From assembly GCA_039924845.1 (NCBI GenBank), contig JBDTAC010000018.1, forward strand, positions 1 through 49,633: 49,633 nucleotides of DNA, written 5' to 3'. The position numbers and the translations under genes are program-made. Positions 36,247 to 44,873 of the stretch are shown here, piece by piece. The stretch is from Bacteroidia bacterium (lineage in GTDB: Bacteria; Bacteroidota; Bacteroidia; DATLTG01). Numbering within the stretch: position 1 is the first letter of the stretch; every line of letters starts with the position of its first letter. A model generated the notes under the pieces. The model was given only the letters and a program-made list of their open reading frames with translations, made no database searches and had not been told where the DNA came from.

Positions 36247-37038
36247 ATGACTCATCTTGTTTTCAAAATGCTTGGCTGCTCATTATTGGCAGCCTGTTTC
36301 GTGCTTTTTTTGGTTTGGTTGCTCCAAAAAAAACTCAAAAATGCTGGAATTGTAGATATTTTTTGGTCCTACAATTTTCCGATTATCGCACTCATTTATT
36401 TTTTTCTCGGAAACGGTTTTCAGCAACGAAAAATACTGATAATAATAATGGTTATTATATGGGGAGCACGACTCGGGACGTATTTACTAGTGCGTATTTT
36501 CAGTCATTTACATACGGAAGACGGACGTTACAAACAACTGCGCGAAGAATGGTCGCCAAATATAAATTTTCGCTTTTTTCTTTTCTTTCAGATACAAGCC
36601 ATTTCCAATGTCTTTTTGTCCATTCCTTTTTTAATTATTTGTATCAATCCCAATCCGAAAATTAATTTTTTAGAATATTTCGGAGCTTTACTTTGGATTA
36701 TTGCCATTATTGGCGAAAGTGTTGCAGACAGGCAACTGCAAGTCTTTAAAAACAATTTAGAAAACAAAGGAAAAGTGTGCGATAAAGGTTTGTGGAATTA
36801 TTCTCGTCATCCAAATTATTTTTTTGAATGGCTAATTTGGGTCAGTTATTTTGTGTTTGCATTAGGTTCGCCTTTCGGCTGGATTAGCATTATTTGTCCA
36901 CTTTCGATGCTATTTTTATTATTCAAAGTTACCGGAATTCCAATGACGGAAGAACAAAGTATTCGCTCGAAAGGCGATGCGTATCGAGCTTATCAGCAAA
37001 CAACAAGTTCATTTTTTCCACTTCCAAAAAGAAAATAA
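36247..37038 (+). CDS. DUF1295 membrane protein (steroid 5-alpha-reductase-like)
   Basis: A 263-residue protein with six or seven helices. The C-terminal half has the DUF1295 signature: GESVADRQLQVFKNNLENKGKVCDKGLWNYSRHPNYFFEWLIWVSYFVFALGSPFGW, including the SRHPNYFFE motif shared with steroid 5-alpha-reductases and isoprenylcysteine methyltransferases. Such proteins use NAD(P)H to reduce double bonds in lipids. Families of this kind recur beside cfa, FAD-oxidoreductase and DUF1365 genes in other bacteria, as here. Substrate unknown. Confidence 0.85.
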   Translation: MTHLVFKMLGCSLLAACFVLFLVWLLQKKLKNAGIVDIFWSYNFPIIALIYFFLGNGFQQRKILIIIMVIIWGARLGTYLLVRIFSHLHTEDGRYKQLREEWSPNINFRFFLFFQIQAISNVFLSIPFLIICINPNPKINFLEYFGALLWIIAIIGESVADRQLQVFKNNLENKGKVCDKGLWNYSRHPNYFFEWLIWVSYFVFALGSPFGWISIICPLSMLFLLFKVTGIPMTEEQSIRSKGDAYRAYQQTTSSFFPLPKRK

Positions 37039-37082
37039 AATCCACTTCGTCCTAATATTCGTATCTAAGAAAAACTTTTTAT

Positions 37083-38114
37083 ATGTGGTATAATTCTTTG
37101 CTCGAAAAAAATTTAATTCCTGATTTTCTTATCCGAAAAGGCATTCGCGATTTGCTGAAACAACGTTTGCAAGAGGAAAACAAAGGCGATACCGAGCTTC
37201 AACAAGAACATTTTAAGCAATTAATTGAAGAATTAAAAAACAGCCCAATCGCCATAAATACAATCGATGCAAACGAACAACATTACGAAGTTCCAACGCG
37301 GTTTTACGAATTGTGTTTGGGCAAAAATTTAAAATACAGCAGCGGTTATTGGAAAAATAATGTGCGTGACATTGATCAATCGGAAGACGATATGTTGCAA
37401 CTAACTTGCGAAAGAGCTGATTTAAAAAATGGACAACATGTGTTGGAGTTAGGTTGTGGTTGGGGTTCTCTTTCTTTGTTTATGGCGCATAAATTTCCAG
37501 AAAGTAATTTTACGGTTGTCTCCAATTCCAATACGCAAAAACTACATATTGACGGAGAAGCAAAAAAGCGAAATATCCTTAATTTACAAGTGATAACAGC
37601 CGATATGAATGTGTTTGAAATTGATAAAACATTCCATCGAATTATATCTGTTGAAATGTTTGAGCACATGCGAAATTATGAAAAATTGCTCGAAAAAATT
37701 AATCGCTTTTTAAAAGCTGACGGAAAACTTTTCGTGCATATTTTCACACACAAAGAATATGCTTATAAATTTGAAGTGAAAGATGAAAGTGATTGGATGT
37801 CAAAATATTTTTTCACAGGCGGAATTATGCCGAGCGATCATCTTTTATTTTATTTCAATTCACATTTAAAGGTTTGTAAACATTGGCACGTAAACGGAAA
37901 GCATTATCAAAAAACGTCAGAGGCTTGGTTGCAAAATATGGATAAAAACCAAACCGAAATTTTAGCACTTTTTTCTAACACTTATGGAAAAGAAAATGCT
38001 TTGAAATGGATTGTTTATTGGCGCATTTTTTTCATGTCTTGTGCCGAATTATGGGGATTTAATAATGGCAACGAATGGTTGGTGAGCCATTATTTGTTGG
38101 AGAAAAATAGTTAA
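37083..38114 (+). CDS. SAM-dependent methyltransferase, Cfa/coclaurine N-methyltransferase-like
   Basis: A 343-residue class I methyltransferase with NEQHYEVPTRFYELCLGKNLKYSSGYW, the SAM loop VLELGCGWGSLSLFMA, ISVEMFEHMRNYEKLL and the C-terminal WRIFFMSCAELWGFNNGNEWLVSHYLLEK. It belongs to the cyclopropane synthase superfamily but resembles the plant coclaurine N-methyltransferase branch, and lacks the extra N-terminal domain of Cfa. A lipid acyl chain or amine could be the acceptor. It is distinct from the second, Cfa-type enzyme at 41334, so the cluster has two methyl transfer steps. Confidence 0.82.
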   Translation: MWYNSLLEKNLIPDFLIRKGIRDLLKQRLQEENKGDTELQQEHFKQLIEELKNSPIAINTIDANEQHYEVPTRFYELCLGKNLKYSSGYWKNNVRDIDQSEDDMLQLTCERADLKNGQHVLELGCGWGSLSLFMAHKFPESNFTVVSNSNTQKLHIDGEAKKRNILNLQVITADMNVFEIDKTFHRIISVEMFEHMRNYEKLLEKINRFLKADGKLFVHIFTHKEYAYKFEVKDESDWMSKYFFTGGIMPSDHLLFYFNSHLKVCKHWHVNGKHYQKTSEAWLQNMDKNQTEILALFSNTYGKENALKWIVYWRIFFMSCAELWGFNNGNEWLVSHYLLEKNS

Positions 38115-38130
38115 TTCAGAAAAATAAATT

Positions 38131-39264
38131 TTGGGAACAACATTACTAATTATTTATGTAAGCATTTTATTTCTCGCGTCATTGCTTGTTATTTTTAACG
38201 CACCCACTTATTTTTTATGGAAAGTTTCCATCGCGGTAACGGAGTTTGGAAACCTTATTTTTATTATACTGATATTTCCTGTTTGTATTCTCTTTTGTTT
38301 TCAAAAACATATTTCTGTTGAAGCTATTTACTTATTAATAGCAAGTGTTTTTTTACTTTCTTATCCTATTTTCAGTGCTTTTAAGATAAAAAAAACTATT
38401 TCGAAAAAATTAAAATTAGCCTTCGAAAAAGAAATCGCTTTATCATCAAAAATAATTTCTTTGAAAAAATATTTTTTCGGAACGCCTGTAAATGAAGTGT
38501 CTATAAAAACAATTACGTACAGCACAAAAGACGAAAAAAATTTACAACTCGATTTTTACGATTGCTCCTCTCTCACTCCATCGCCTTGCGTTGTAGTGAT
38601 TCATGGTGGTTCATGGAATAGCGGAGATAATAAACAAATTTCAGGATTAAATCATCGCTTGGCAAAAAAAGGATTTCAGGTAGCTGCTATTAATTATCGT
38701 TTAGCACCTGAAAATAAATTTCCGGCAGCCATTGAAGATACTAAAGAAGCGATTGATTTTCTGAAAAGAAATGCACAAGAATTAAATATGAATTCGTCTA
38801 ATCTTTTTTTACTCGGGCGTTCTTCGGGCGGTGAAATTGCGCTTTTAACCGCTTACACGAAAAAGGACGAAAATATAAAAGGAGTGATTTCCTTTTACGC
38901 TCCCGCAGATATGGTTTGGGGTTATTCGCTACCTGGAAATCCGTTGGTTATGGATTCCAGAAAAGTGTTGGAAGATTATATTGGCGGTACATTTGCAGCA
39001 CGCGAAAAAGATTTTTTTACTTCTTCGCCTATTGAATTTCTGGATGCAAAAACTCCACCGACTTTACTCATTCACGGAAAAAAAGATGTGTTGGTAGCTT
39101 ATCAACACAGCACACGACTTTCAAAAAAATTAACTGAAAATAACATTCCTCATTTTTTATTAAGCTTGCCTTGGGCAACACATGGCGCGGATTTTAACCC
39201 AAACGGATTGAGTGCGCAACTGAGCGATTACGCCATCGAACATTTCTTAAAATCATTTGCATGA
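38131..39264 (+). CDS. Membrane-anchored alpha/beta hydrolase (TTG start)
   Basis: A 377-residue protein. There is a stop codon two codons upstream and no ATG before the catalytic domain, so TTG 38131 is the best start. The first ~90 residues hold three hydrophobic helices. The catalytic domain has the oxyanion VVIHGGSWNSGD, RLAPENKFPAAIEDTKEAIDFL as in hormone-sensitive-lipase/esterase-type enzymes, the nucleophile GRSSGGE, and the acid and His in HGKKDVLVAYQHS and WATHGADF. This suits hydrolysis of lipid or acyl esters at the membrane. Its ATGA overlap with the next gene ties it to the cluster. One palindrome copy (38463-38478) encodes KKYFFG. Confidence 0.83.
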   Translation: MGTTLLIIYVSILFLASLLVIFNAPTYFLWKVSIAVTEFGNLIFIILIFPVCILFCFQKHISVEAIYLLIASVFLLSYPIFSAFKIKKTISKKLKLAFEKEIALSSKIISLKKYFFGTPVNEVSIKTITYSTKDEKNLQLDFYDCSSLTPSPCVVVIHGGSWNSGDNKQISGLNHRLAKKGFQVAAINYRLAPENKFPAAIEDTKEAIDFLKRNAQELNMNSSNLFLLGRSSGGEIALLTAYTKKDENIKGVISFYAPADMVWGYSLPGNPLVMDSRKVLEDYIGGTFAAREKDFFTSSPIEFLDAKTPPTLLIHGKKDVLVAYQHSTRLSKKLTENNIPHFLLSLPWATHGADFNPNGLSAQLSDYAIEHFLKSFA

Positions 39265-40514
39265 AAAAAATTGCCATTATAGGAACGGGAATTGCCGGAA
39301 TGGGTTGCGGACATTTATTGAAAGGAATTTTCGATATTACTTTCTTTGAACAGAACGATTACGTGGGCGGACACACGAACACTATAACAATAACTGAAGA
39401 CGGAAAAGACATTTTTATTGACACAGGATTTATGGTTTTCAATCACGTTACGTATCCGAATTTAACAGCTCTTTTTGCGGAATTAAATGTGCCAACAAAA
39501 AAAACAACAATGTCCTTTAGCGTTCAACACAAACCGACAAACTTAGAATATTGTGGTTCGAGTTTAAACGGTTTGTTTGCACAACGAAAAAATATTTTTT
39601 CTCCGCGCTTTATTAAAATGCTGTTGCAAATAAATCGCTTTAACGAAGAAAGTCTTAAACTACTTGATAGCAAAGATTCGGAACATATTACCTTGAAAGA
39701 ATATGCCGAAAGAAATGGCTATAAAAAAGATTTGTTGTACAAGTATTTAATTCCGATGAGTGCCGCAGTTTGGTCAACGCCTATTGATTCAATGCTTGAT
39801 TTTCCGGCTGCAACGCTTATTCGCTTTTTTAAAAACCATGGATTTCTGGGATTGAAAACGCAACATCAATGGTACACCGTTTGCAATGGCAGCAAATCTT
39901 ACAGAGATATTATAATGGCATCTTTCAAAAATAAAGTTTTCGTAAATAATGCGGTTGTAAAAGTAAAACGAGAAAACGATCAAGTTAAATTGACATTCAA
40001 AAATGGTGAAAATAAATTTTTTGATAAAGTTATTATTGCAGCTCACGCTAATCAGGCATTGAAAATACTGGAAAATCCAAGCGAAAATGAATTTCGTATA
40101 TTGAGTAATTTCAAGTACCAAAAAAATAAAGCTATTTTGCACACAGACGAATCGGTGATGCCAAAAAATAAAAAAATCTGGTCAGCTTGGAATTATCTAA
40201 TGGACGAAAAAAACAATCAAATTATGCCTTCAACCATTTATTACATGAACGCTTTGCAGCAAGTTTCGGACAAAAAAAATTATTTTGTTTCTATTAATGA
40301 TTCAGGAAATATCGCTGAAAATAAAATTCTGAAAACCATTGATTACGAACATCCTTTGTTTGATGTAGCTGCCATAAAGGCGCAAAAAGAGTTGTCGATT
40401 TTGAATCAAAGTGAACAAATTTATTTTTGTGGAAGTTATTTTAATTATGGTTTTCACGAAGATGCTTTTGCTTCAGCCATTCAAGTTGCAGACATTATTA
40501 AAAAAGAAAAATAA
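39261..40514 (+). CDS. FAD-dependent oxidoreductase (amine-oxidase family)
   Basis: The 417-residue protein begins with the FAD-binding IAIIGTGIAGMGCGHLL and continues with FFEQNDYVGGHTNTI, DTGFMVFNHVTYPNLTALFAELNVPTKKTTMSFSV and YLIPMSAAVWSTPIDSM, family segments of the NAD/FAD-binding proteins that travel with cfa and DUF1365. C-terminal IYFCGSYFNYGFHEDAFASAIQVADII closes the FAD site. In other bacteria, relatives oxidise or desaturate methylated acyl chains (branched, furan or cyclopropene fatty acids). Same reaction type is likely, but not proven. It overlaps the hydrolase gene as ATGA. Confidence 0.88.
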   Translation: MKKIAIIGTGIAGMGCGHLLKGIFDITFFEQNDYVGGHTNTITITEDGKDIFIDTGFMVFNHVTYPNLTALFAELNVPTKKTTMSFSVQHKPTNLEYCGSSLNGLFAQRKNIFSPRFIKMLLQINRFNEESLKLLDSKDSEHITLKEYAERNGYKKDLLYKYLIPMSAAVWSTPIDSMLDFPAATLIRFFKNHGFLGLKTQHQWYTVCNGSKSYRDIIMASFKNKVFVNNAVVKVKRENDQVKLTFKNGENKFFDKVIIAAHANQALKILENPSENEFRILSNFKYQKNKAILHTDESVMPKNKKIWSAWNYLMDEKNNQIMPSTIYYMNALQQVSDKKNYFVSINDSGNIAENKILKTIDYEHPLFDVAAIKAQKELSILNQSEQIYFCGSYFNYGFHEDAFASAIQVADIIKKEK

Positions 40515-40532
40515 AAGATTTATTTTAGCCAA

Positions 40533-41327
40533 ATGAACTCGTGTTTATATAAATGCAATGTAATGCACAACCGCATGGAACCTAAGCCAAATAGGTTTCA
40601 TTACAATGTGTTTATGTTTTATTTGGATTTAGATGAGATTGATTTTCTCAGCAAAAAATTGTTTTTTATAAGTCGAAATCGCTTTAACATTTTTAATTTT
40701 CGAGATAAAGATCATTTGCAATTACCAAAAGAAAATCCTGATAAAACAAAAAATACCAAACAACACATTTTAGCTTATTTAAAAGAAAATGGAATTGAAA
40801 ATGAGAACCTAAAAATAATGTTGCTCACTAATTTGTGCACCTTCGGATATCAATTTAATCCAGTTTCATTTTACTTCTGTTTCGATGCCGAAAACCAACC
40901 TATTTGTGCCGTTTCGGAAGTTGGAAATACATTTTTGGAAATGAAACCTTATTTTATCGGAACAGATAATTTAGAGAAAAATAAATTTCATTTGAATACA
41001 AAAAAGAACTTTTACGTTTCTCCTTTCATTGATTTAGACACTATTTTTGATTTTAATTTACAGATTCCGGATGAAAAATTAAACATCCGAATTGATGATT
41101 TTAAAAACGAAAAACGTATTTTTATCAGCACGCTTACTGGAAAAAAGAAAGTATTAAACAATCGAAATTTAATTTGGTATTCCATTCGATTTCCATTGAT
41201 AACAGTACAAATAATTGTATTAATACATTTTCATGCATTGGTTTTGTGGTTCAAAAAAATTAATTTTCATCGCAAAAAAGATTTTACGGAATTGCAACAA
41301 GGAGTTTATAAAACGCATAAAAAATAA
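40533..41327 (+). CDS. DUF1365 protein
   Basis: The 264-residue protein has the DUF1365 hallmarks: CNVMHNRMEPKPNRFHYNVFMFYLDLDEI, LLTNLCTFGYQFNPVSFYFCFDAENQPICAVSEVGNTF, KNFYVSPFI and LTGKK. The biochemical role of DUF1365 is not known. It is nearly always found between an FAD oxidoreductase like the preceding gene and a Cfa-type methyltransferase like the following gene, so a role in making the modified fatty acid is inferred. Confidence 0.88.
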   Translation: MNSCLYKCNVMHNRMEPKPNRFHYNVFMFYLDLDEIDFLSKKLFFISRNRFNIFNFRDKDHLQLPKENPDKTKNTKQHILAYLKENGIENENLKIMLLTNLCTFGYQFNPVSFYFCFDAENQPICAVSEVGNTFLEMKPYFIGTDNLEKNKFHLNTKKNFYVSPFIDLDTIFDFNLQIPDEKLNIRIDDFKNEKRIFISTLTGKKKVLNNRNLIWYSIRFPLITVQIIVLIHFHALVLWFKKINFHRKKDFTELQQGVYKTHKK

Positions 41328-41333
41328 ATCGCT

Positions 41334-42572
41334 ATGATAACAACTATCGCACTAAAAAAGGAACGTAGTTTTTACCGAACAATGATTTTAGAAGTACTCG
41401 GAAAAATGCCATACGGAAGACTCGAATTGTCGCTGCCGGATGGAGAAACCATCTACATTGGAAACGGAGAAAAAAACATACATGCGCAAGTAAATATTCG
41501 CGACAACCGATTTTTTAAACAATGTTTTTTGTTTGGCGACATTGGTTTTGGCGAATCTTATGTGAATGGTTATTGGGAAACTGACAACATTACCAATGTA
41601 ATTCGTTGGTTTTTGGTGAATGTAGAACACGCACCTTCAATGTCGGGTAGTAATTATAAATCTATTTTATTGAATCTTTTTAAGTTCGCGAACAAATTCA
41701 GTCATTTTTCGAAAGCCAATACAATCAATGGTTCTAAAGAGAACATACACGAACATTATGATTTGAGCAATGATTTTTTTAAATTATTTTTAGATAAAAC
41801 GATGACGTATTCGAGTGCTTATTTTACTTCTAAAAATCAATCTTTGGAAGAAGCTCAATTTGAAAAATACGACCGTTTGTGCCAACAATTAAAAATTACA
41901 GAAAACGATCACGTGCTTGAAATTGGTTCTGGCTGGGGCGGAAACGCCATTCACATTGCCAAAAATTATAATTGCAAAGTTACCACAGCCACTATTTCGG
42001 AAGAGCAATTTCAGTATACAACTGAAGCAATAAAACGTGAAAACTTAAGTGATAAAGTTACTGTTCTTTTAAAAGATTATCGTTTGATAGAAGGCAAATT
42101 CGATAAAATTGTCTCGATAGAAATGTTGGAAGCTGTTGGTCATAAATTTCTCGATGTGTATTTTAAAAAGTGTAATGATTTACTTAAAAAGGACGGTATT
42201 CTTGCTTTGCAAGTAATTACGTGTCCGGATGCGCGTTACGAACAATTGAAAAAAGGAATTGATTGGATTCAAAAATATATTTTTCCTGGTTCTTTATTGC
42301 CTTCGGTAGCTGTCATTAACAATGCCGTAAACGCCAGCAGTGATATGAGTTTGATTGATTTAAAAGACATCGGTTTGCATTATGCCGAAACGCTAAATCA
42401 ATGGAGCGAACGTTTTCATCACCAATTGGAAGAAGTGAAAAAATTAGGTTTCAACGATGCCTTTATCCGCAAATGGAATTATTATTTATCGTATTGCGAA
42501 GCGGCTTTCGAGATGCGTAACATTAGTGTGATGCAATTGGTTTACGCTCGCCCAAACAATCGGATTTATTAA
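41334..42572 (+). CDS. cfa: Cyclopropane-fatty-acyl-phospholipid synthase-type methyltransferase
   Basis: A 412-residue Cfa-family enzyme. The N-terminal domain (about residues 1-120: GRLELSLPDGETIYIGNGEKNIHAQVNIRDNRFFKQCFLFGDIGFGESYVNGYWE) precedes the catalytic part: NIHEHYDLSNDFFKLFLDKTMTYSSAYF, SAM loop VLEIGSGWGGNAIHIA, VSIEMLEAVGHKFLDVYFKKC and YIFPGSLLP. It moves a methyl(ene) group from SAM to a double bond in membrane phospholipid acyl chains. In clusters with FAD oxidoreductase and DUF1365 the product may be a methylated or furan acid and not a cyclopropane. Last gene of the cluster. Confidence 0.9.
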   Translation: MITTIALKKERSFYRTMILEVLGKMPYGRLELSLPDGETIYIGNGEKNIHAQVNIRDNRFFKQCFLFGDIGFGESYVNGYWETDNITNVIRWFLVNVEHAPSMSGSNYKSILLNLFKFANKFSHFSKANTINGSKENIHEHYDLSNDFFKLFLDKTMTYSSAYFTSKNQSLEEAQFEKYDRLCQQLKITENDHVLEIGSGWGGNAIHIAKNYNCKVTTATISEEQFQYTTEAIKRENLSDKVTVLLKDYRLIEGKFDKIVSIEMLEAVGHKFLDVYFKKCNDLLKKDGILALQVITCPDARYEQLKKGIDWIQKYIFPGSLLPSVAVINNAVNASSDMSLIDLKDIGLHYAETLNQWSERFHHQLEEVKKLGFNDAFIRKWNYYLSYCEAAFEMRNISVMQLVYARPNNRIY

Positions 42573-42636
42573 AAGATTCTATAAATATTTGTGCTAAAAA
42601 TAAAGGCATTCGTATTTCGTGTTGAAAAAAGGTATT

Positions 42637-42652
42637 AAAAAAATAATTTTTC
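42637..42652. repeat. A/T palindrome between convergent cfa and pyrF
   Basis: A7-TAA-T5-C lies at the 3' end of pyrF (minus) and 65 bases behind cfa (plus). No longer stem was seen around it. Confidence 0.6.
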
Positions 42653-43487
42653 AAACGCTTATTTCCTCCAACAAAATTTGCATTTCTTGCTGAATTTTTT
42701 CGGCTTCTATTTTTGCTTTTTCAGCGAAGGATTCATCGTTGGAGGCATAAATAATTCCGCGAGAAGAATTGACCAACAAACCGCAATATTTGTTCATTCC
42801 GTATTTCGCTACGTCAGCTAAACTTCCGCCTTGCGCGCCCACACCTGGAATTAATAAAAAATGTTCTGGAATGATTTCGCGTACTTTTTGCAACATTGTT
42901 GCTTGCGTAGCGCCCACTACATACATCATATTGTCGGAAGTTCCCCATTTTACAGAGGTTTTCAATACTTCTTCAAAAAAATAATTTTCATTTTTTGTTT
43001 TCAAATTTTCATTCAATTGAAAATCTTCCGCGCCCTTGTTGGATGTTAAAGCCAATAAAATAACCCATTTCGACGGATATTCTAAAAACGGTTTCACGGA
43101 ATCGCTTCCCATATAAGGCGCAACGGTGAGCGAATCAAAATTTAGTTGCGAAAAAAAAGTTTTCGCGTACATGCCGGAAGTATTACCAATATCGCCTCTC
43201 TTGGCATCAGCAATCGTAAAAATATTTTTATAATTGGCGTTGATATAGTCGATCGTTTTTTGCAAACTCTCCCACCCTTTTACTCCATAAGCCTCGTAAA
43301 ACGCCATATTCGGCTTAAAAGCGACAGCCACATGTTGCGTTGCATCAATAATGGCTTTGTTAAATTCAAAAATCGGATCGCTTGTTTTTAAAAGATGTTT
43401 CGGGATTTTAGTAAGGTCGGGGTCCAAACCAACGCAGAGAAAGGATTTTTTCTTGCGAATATTTTCAAACAATTCTTGTTTTGTCAT
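42651..43487 (-). CDS. pyrF: Orotidine 5'-phosphate decarboxylase
   Basis: A 278-residue protein of the type II PyrF group: [56 protein letters not shown] (Asp/Lys/Asp catalytic residues) and [19 protein letters not shown]. It makes UMP from OMP in pyrimidine synthesis. The start follows the prfA stop by 16 bases, and the gap is filled by a palindrome copy (43491-43506) read as TAA-centred on the minus strand; an operon with prfA is likely. Confidence 0.93.
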   Translation of the reverse strand: MTKQELFENIRKKKSFLCVGLDPDLTKIPKHLLKTSDPIFEFNKAIIDATQHVAVAFKPNMAFYEAYGVKGWESLQKTIDYINANYKNIFTIADAKRGDIGNTSGMYAKTFFSQLNFDSLTVAPYMGSDSVKPFLEYPSKWVILLALTSNKGAEDFQLNENLKTKNENYFFEEVLKTSVKWGTSDNMMYVVGATQATMLQKVREIIPEHFLLIPGVGAQGGSLADVAKYGMNKYCGLLVNSSRGIIYASNDESFAEKAKIEAEKIQQEMQILLEEISV

Positions 43488-43490
43488 CTC

Positions 43491-43506
43491 GAAAAATTAT
43501 TTTTTA
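43491..43506 (-). repeat. A/T palindrome in the pyrF leader
   Basis: On the minus strand the element (T/A-A5-TAA-T5-C) ends three bases before the pyrF ATG and starts inside the prfA stop codon. Confidence 0.65.
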
Positions 43507-44583
43507 AGACACCATAATTCCGCCTTCTTTCAGTCGTTCCGCGTTTTCCGCTAACTGAAGCGCATCCATTACATCTTGAATATCTCCATTCATAAAAGTG
43601 GGCAAATTGTGCATAGAATAACCGATTCGGTGATCCGTAACACGACTTTGCGGATAATTATACGTCCGTATCTTTTCGGAACGATCGCCCGTAGCCACCA
43701 TTGTTTTCCGCTTCTTCGAACTTTCTTCCTGACGTTTATTAAATTCGATTTCATACAAACGCGAACGCAAAACCGACAAGGCTTTATCGAAATTTTTTAG
43801 TTGCGATTTTTGATCTTGACATTGCACCACAATTCCGGTAGAAATATGCGTCAATCGAATCGCTGATTTGGTTGTATTTACCGATTGTCCACCTGGTCCT
43901 GAAGAACAAAAAATATCTTTTCTATAATCGGCTTCTTTCAATTCAATATCCCACTCATCTGCTTCCGGCATCACAATTACCGTCGCTGCAGAAGTATGTA
44001 CTCTGCCCATCGTTTCCGTCTGCGGGACGCGCTGTACGCGATGTACGCCCGATTCAAATTTTAATTTTCCGTACGCATTAATGCCGGAAACATTGAAAAC
44101 AACTTCTTTAAAACCGCCCGCTGTTCCTTCCGAAACATCCACCAATTCTGTTTTCAAACCTACTGCATCGCAATAGCGACTGTACATTCGGTATAAATCA
44201 CCTGCAAAAATACTTGCCTCATCGCCACCCGTTCCAGCACGAATTTCCATTACCGCATTTTTCGCATCTTCCGGATCTTTCGGAATCAACATATTGCGGA
44301 TTTGTTCTTCCATTTTTTCTTTCTTCGGAAGTAATTCATCCAAATCCATTTTTGCCATTTCTTTCATTTCTTCGTCTTTTTCTTTGGCAAGAATTTCTTT
44401 GTTGAATTCAATATTTTGAACTGTATTTTTATACAAATGATACGCGTCCACAATTTCCGACAACTCCTTGTATTCCTTGTTGAGTTTGGTAAATAGCTTC
44501 ATATCCGACATCGATTTCGGATCCGAAAGTTTTAGCTCCACTTCCTCCCAACGCTTTTTTATGGCTTCTAATTTATCTAACAA
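43504..44583 (-). CDS. prfA: Peptide chain release factor 1
   Basis: The 359-residue protein has the class I release-factor layout: helical N-terminal domain, ERGE-like EIRAGTGGDEASIFAGDLYRMY, GVHRVQRVPQTETMGRVHTSAATV and CSSGPGGQSVNTTKSAIRL with the GGQ at residues 231-233 that triggers peptidyl-tRNA hydrolysis. The size and the RF1-type sequence around the GGQ (no frameshift as in prfB) mark it as RF1, which reads UAA and UAG. Located upstream of pyrF, probably cotranscribed. Confidence 0.95.
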   Translation of the reverse strand: MLDKLEAIKKRWEEVELKLSDPKSMSDMKLFTKLNKEYKELSEIVDAYHLYKNTVQNIEFNKEILAKEKDEEMKEMAKMDLDELLPKKEKMEEQIRNMLIPKDPEDAKNAVMEIRAGTGGDEASIFAGDLYRMYSRYCDAVGLKTELVDVSEGTAGGFKEVVFNVSGINAYGKLKFESGVHRVQRVPQTETMGRVHTSAATVIVMPEADEWDIELKEADYRKDIFCSSGPGGQSVNTTKSAIRLTHISTGIVVQCQDQKSQLKNFDKALSVLRSRLYEIEFNKRQEESSKKRKTMVATGDRSEKIRTYNYPQSRVTDHRIGYSMHNLPTFMNGDIQDVMDALQLAENAERLKEGGIMVS

Positions 44584-44611
44584 TTTTTTAGGATTTTATT
44601 TTTTTGATGTG

Positions 44612-44619
44612 CAAAGGTA
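44612..44619 (-). promoter_or_regulatory. -7 box (TACCTTTG on minus strand) of prfA-pyrF
   Basis: CAAAGGTA on plus reads TACCTTTG on minus, an exact TAnnTTTG, 28 bases before the prfA ATG. No TTG was seen at ideal -33 spacing. Confidence 0.5.
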
Positions 44620-44659
44620 ATGAAATCAAGGAATAAATTGTTTCGCAAAAAACAGCTTT

Positions 44660-44675
44660 GAAAAATTATTTTTTG
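44660..44675 (-). repeat. A/T palindrome between prfA and the BRCT-like ORF
   Basis: GAAAAATTATTTTTTG with an extended CTTT...AAAG flank, just behind the stop of the BRCT-like ORF on the minus strand. Confidence 0.55.
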
Positions 44676-44699
44676 GAAAGACTTTTTTTCGAATGATTT

Positions 44700-44873
44700 T
44701 TATTCAATCATTTTCAAAAAATCATCTTCCGAAATAATATTTATTCCGAGTTTAACGGCTTTTTCCAATTTCGCCGGATCGATATTTTCTTCTGCCAATA
44801 AATAAGTTGTTTTCGCAAAAGCACTTTGAAAAATTATTTTTTCAAACCTGTCTTTACAAAGTAAATCGCACAC
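44700..44873 (-). pseudogene. BRCT-like C-terminal fragment (ORF of 57 codons, possibly a remnant)
   Basis: A minus-strand frame ends at TAA 44700-44702 and reads, in its last part, KTTYLLAEENIDPAKLEKAVKLGINIISEDDFLKMIE. The KLEKAxKLGIxIISEDxFLxMI pattern and the preceding TTYLLAEEN are those of the C-terminal half of a BRCT domain, as at the end of NAD-dependent DNA ligase and related proteins. Upstream the frame runs over a palindrome copy (44828-44843, encoding EKIIF) into the end of sprA; the only plausible start is GTG 44871. The first half of a BRCT domain was not recognised, so a decayed remnant or a tiny BRCT protein are both possible. Confidence 0.55.
44828..44843 (-). repeat. A/T palindrome at the sprA 3' end
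   Basis: GAAAAATTATTTTTTC, read TAA-centred on the minus strand, lies 10 bases behind the sprA stop and inside the BRCT-like frame. TTTG and CAAA flanks extend the stem by three bases. Confidence 0.65.

Noticed and set aside
43872-44405. Plus-strand ORFs opposite prfA
   Set aside because: The minus-strand prfA is unmistakable (GGQ motif), so these are shadows.
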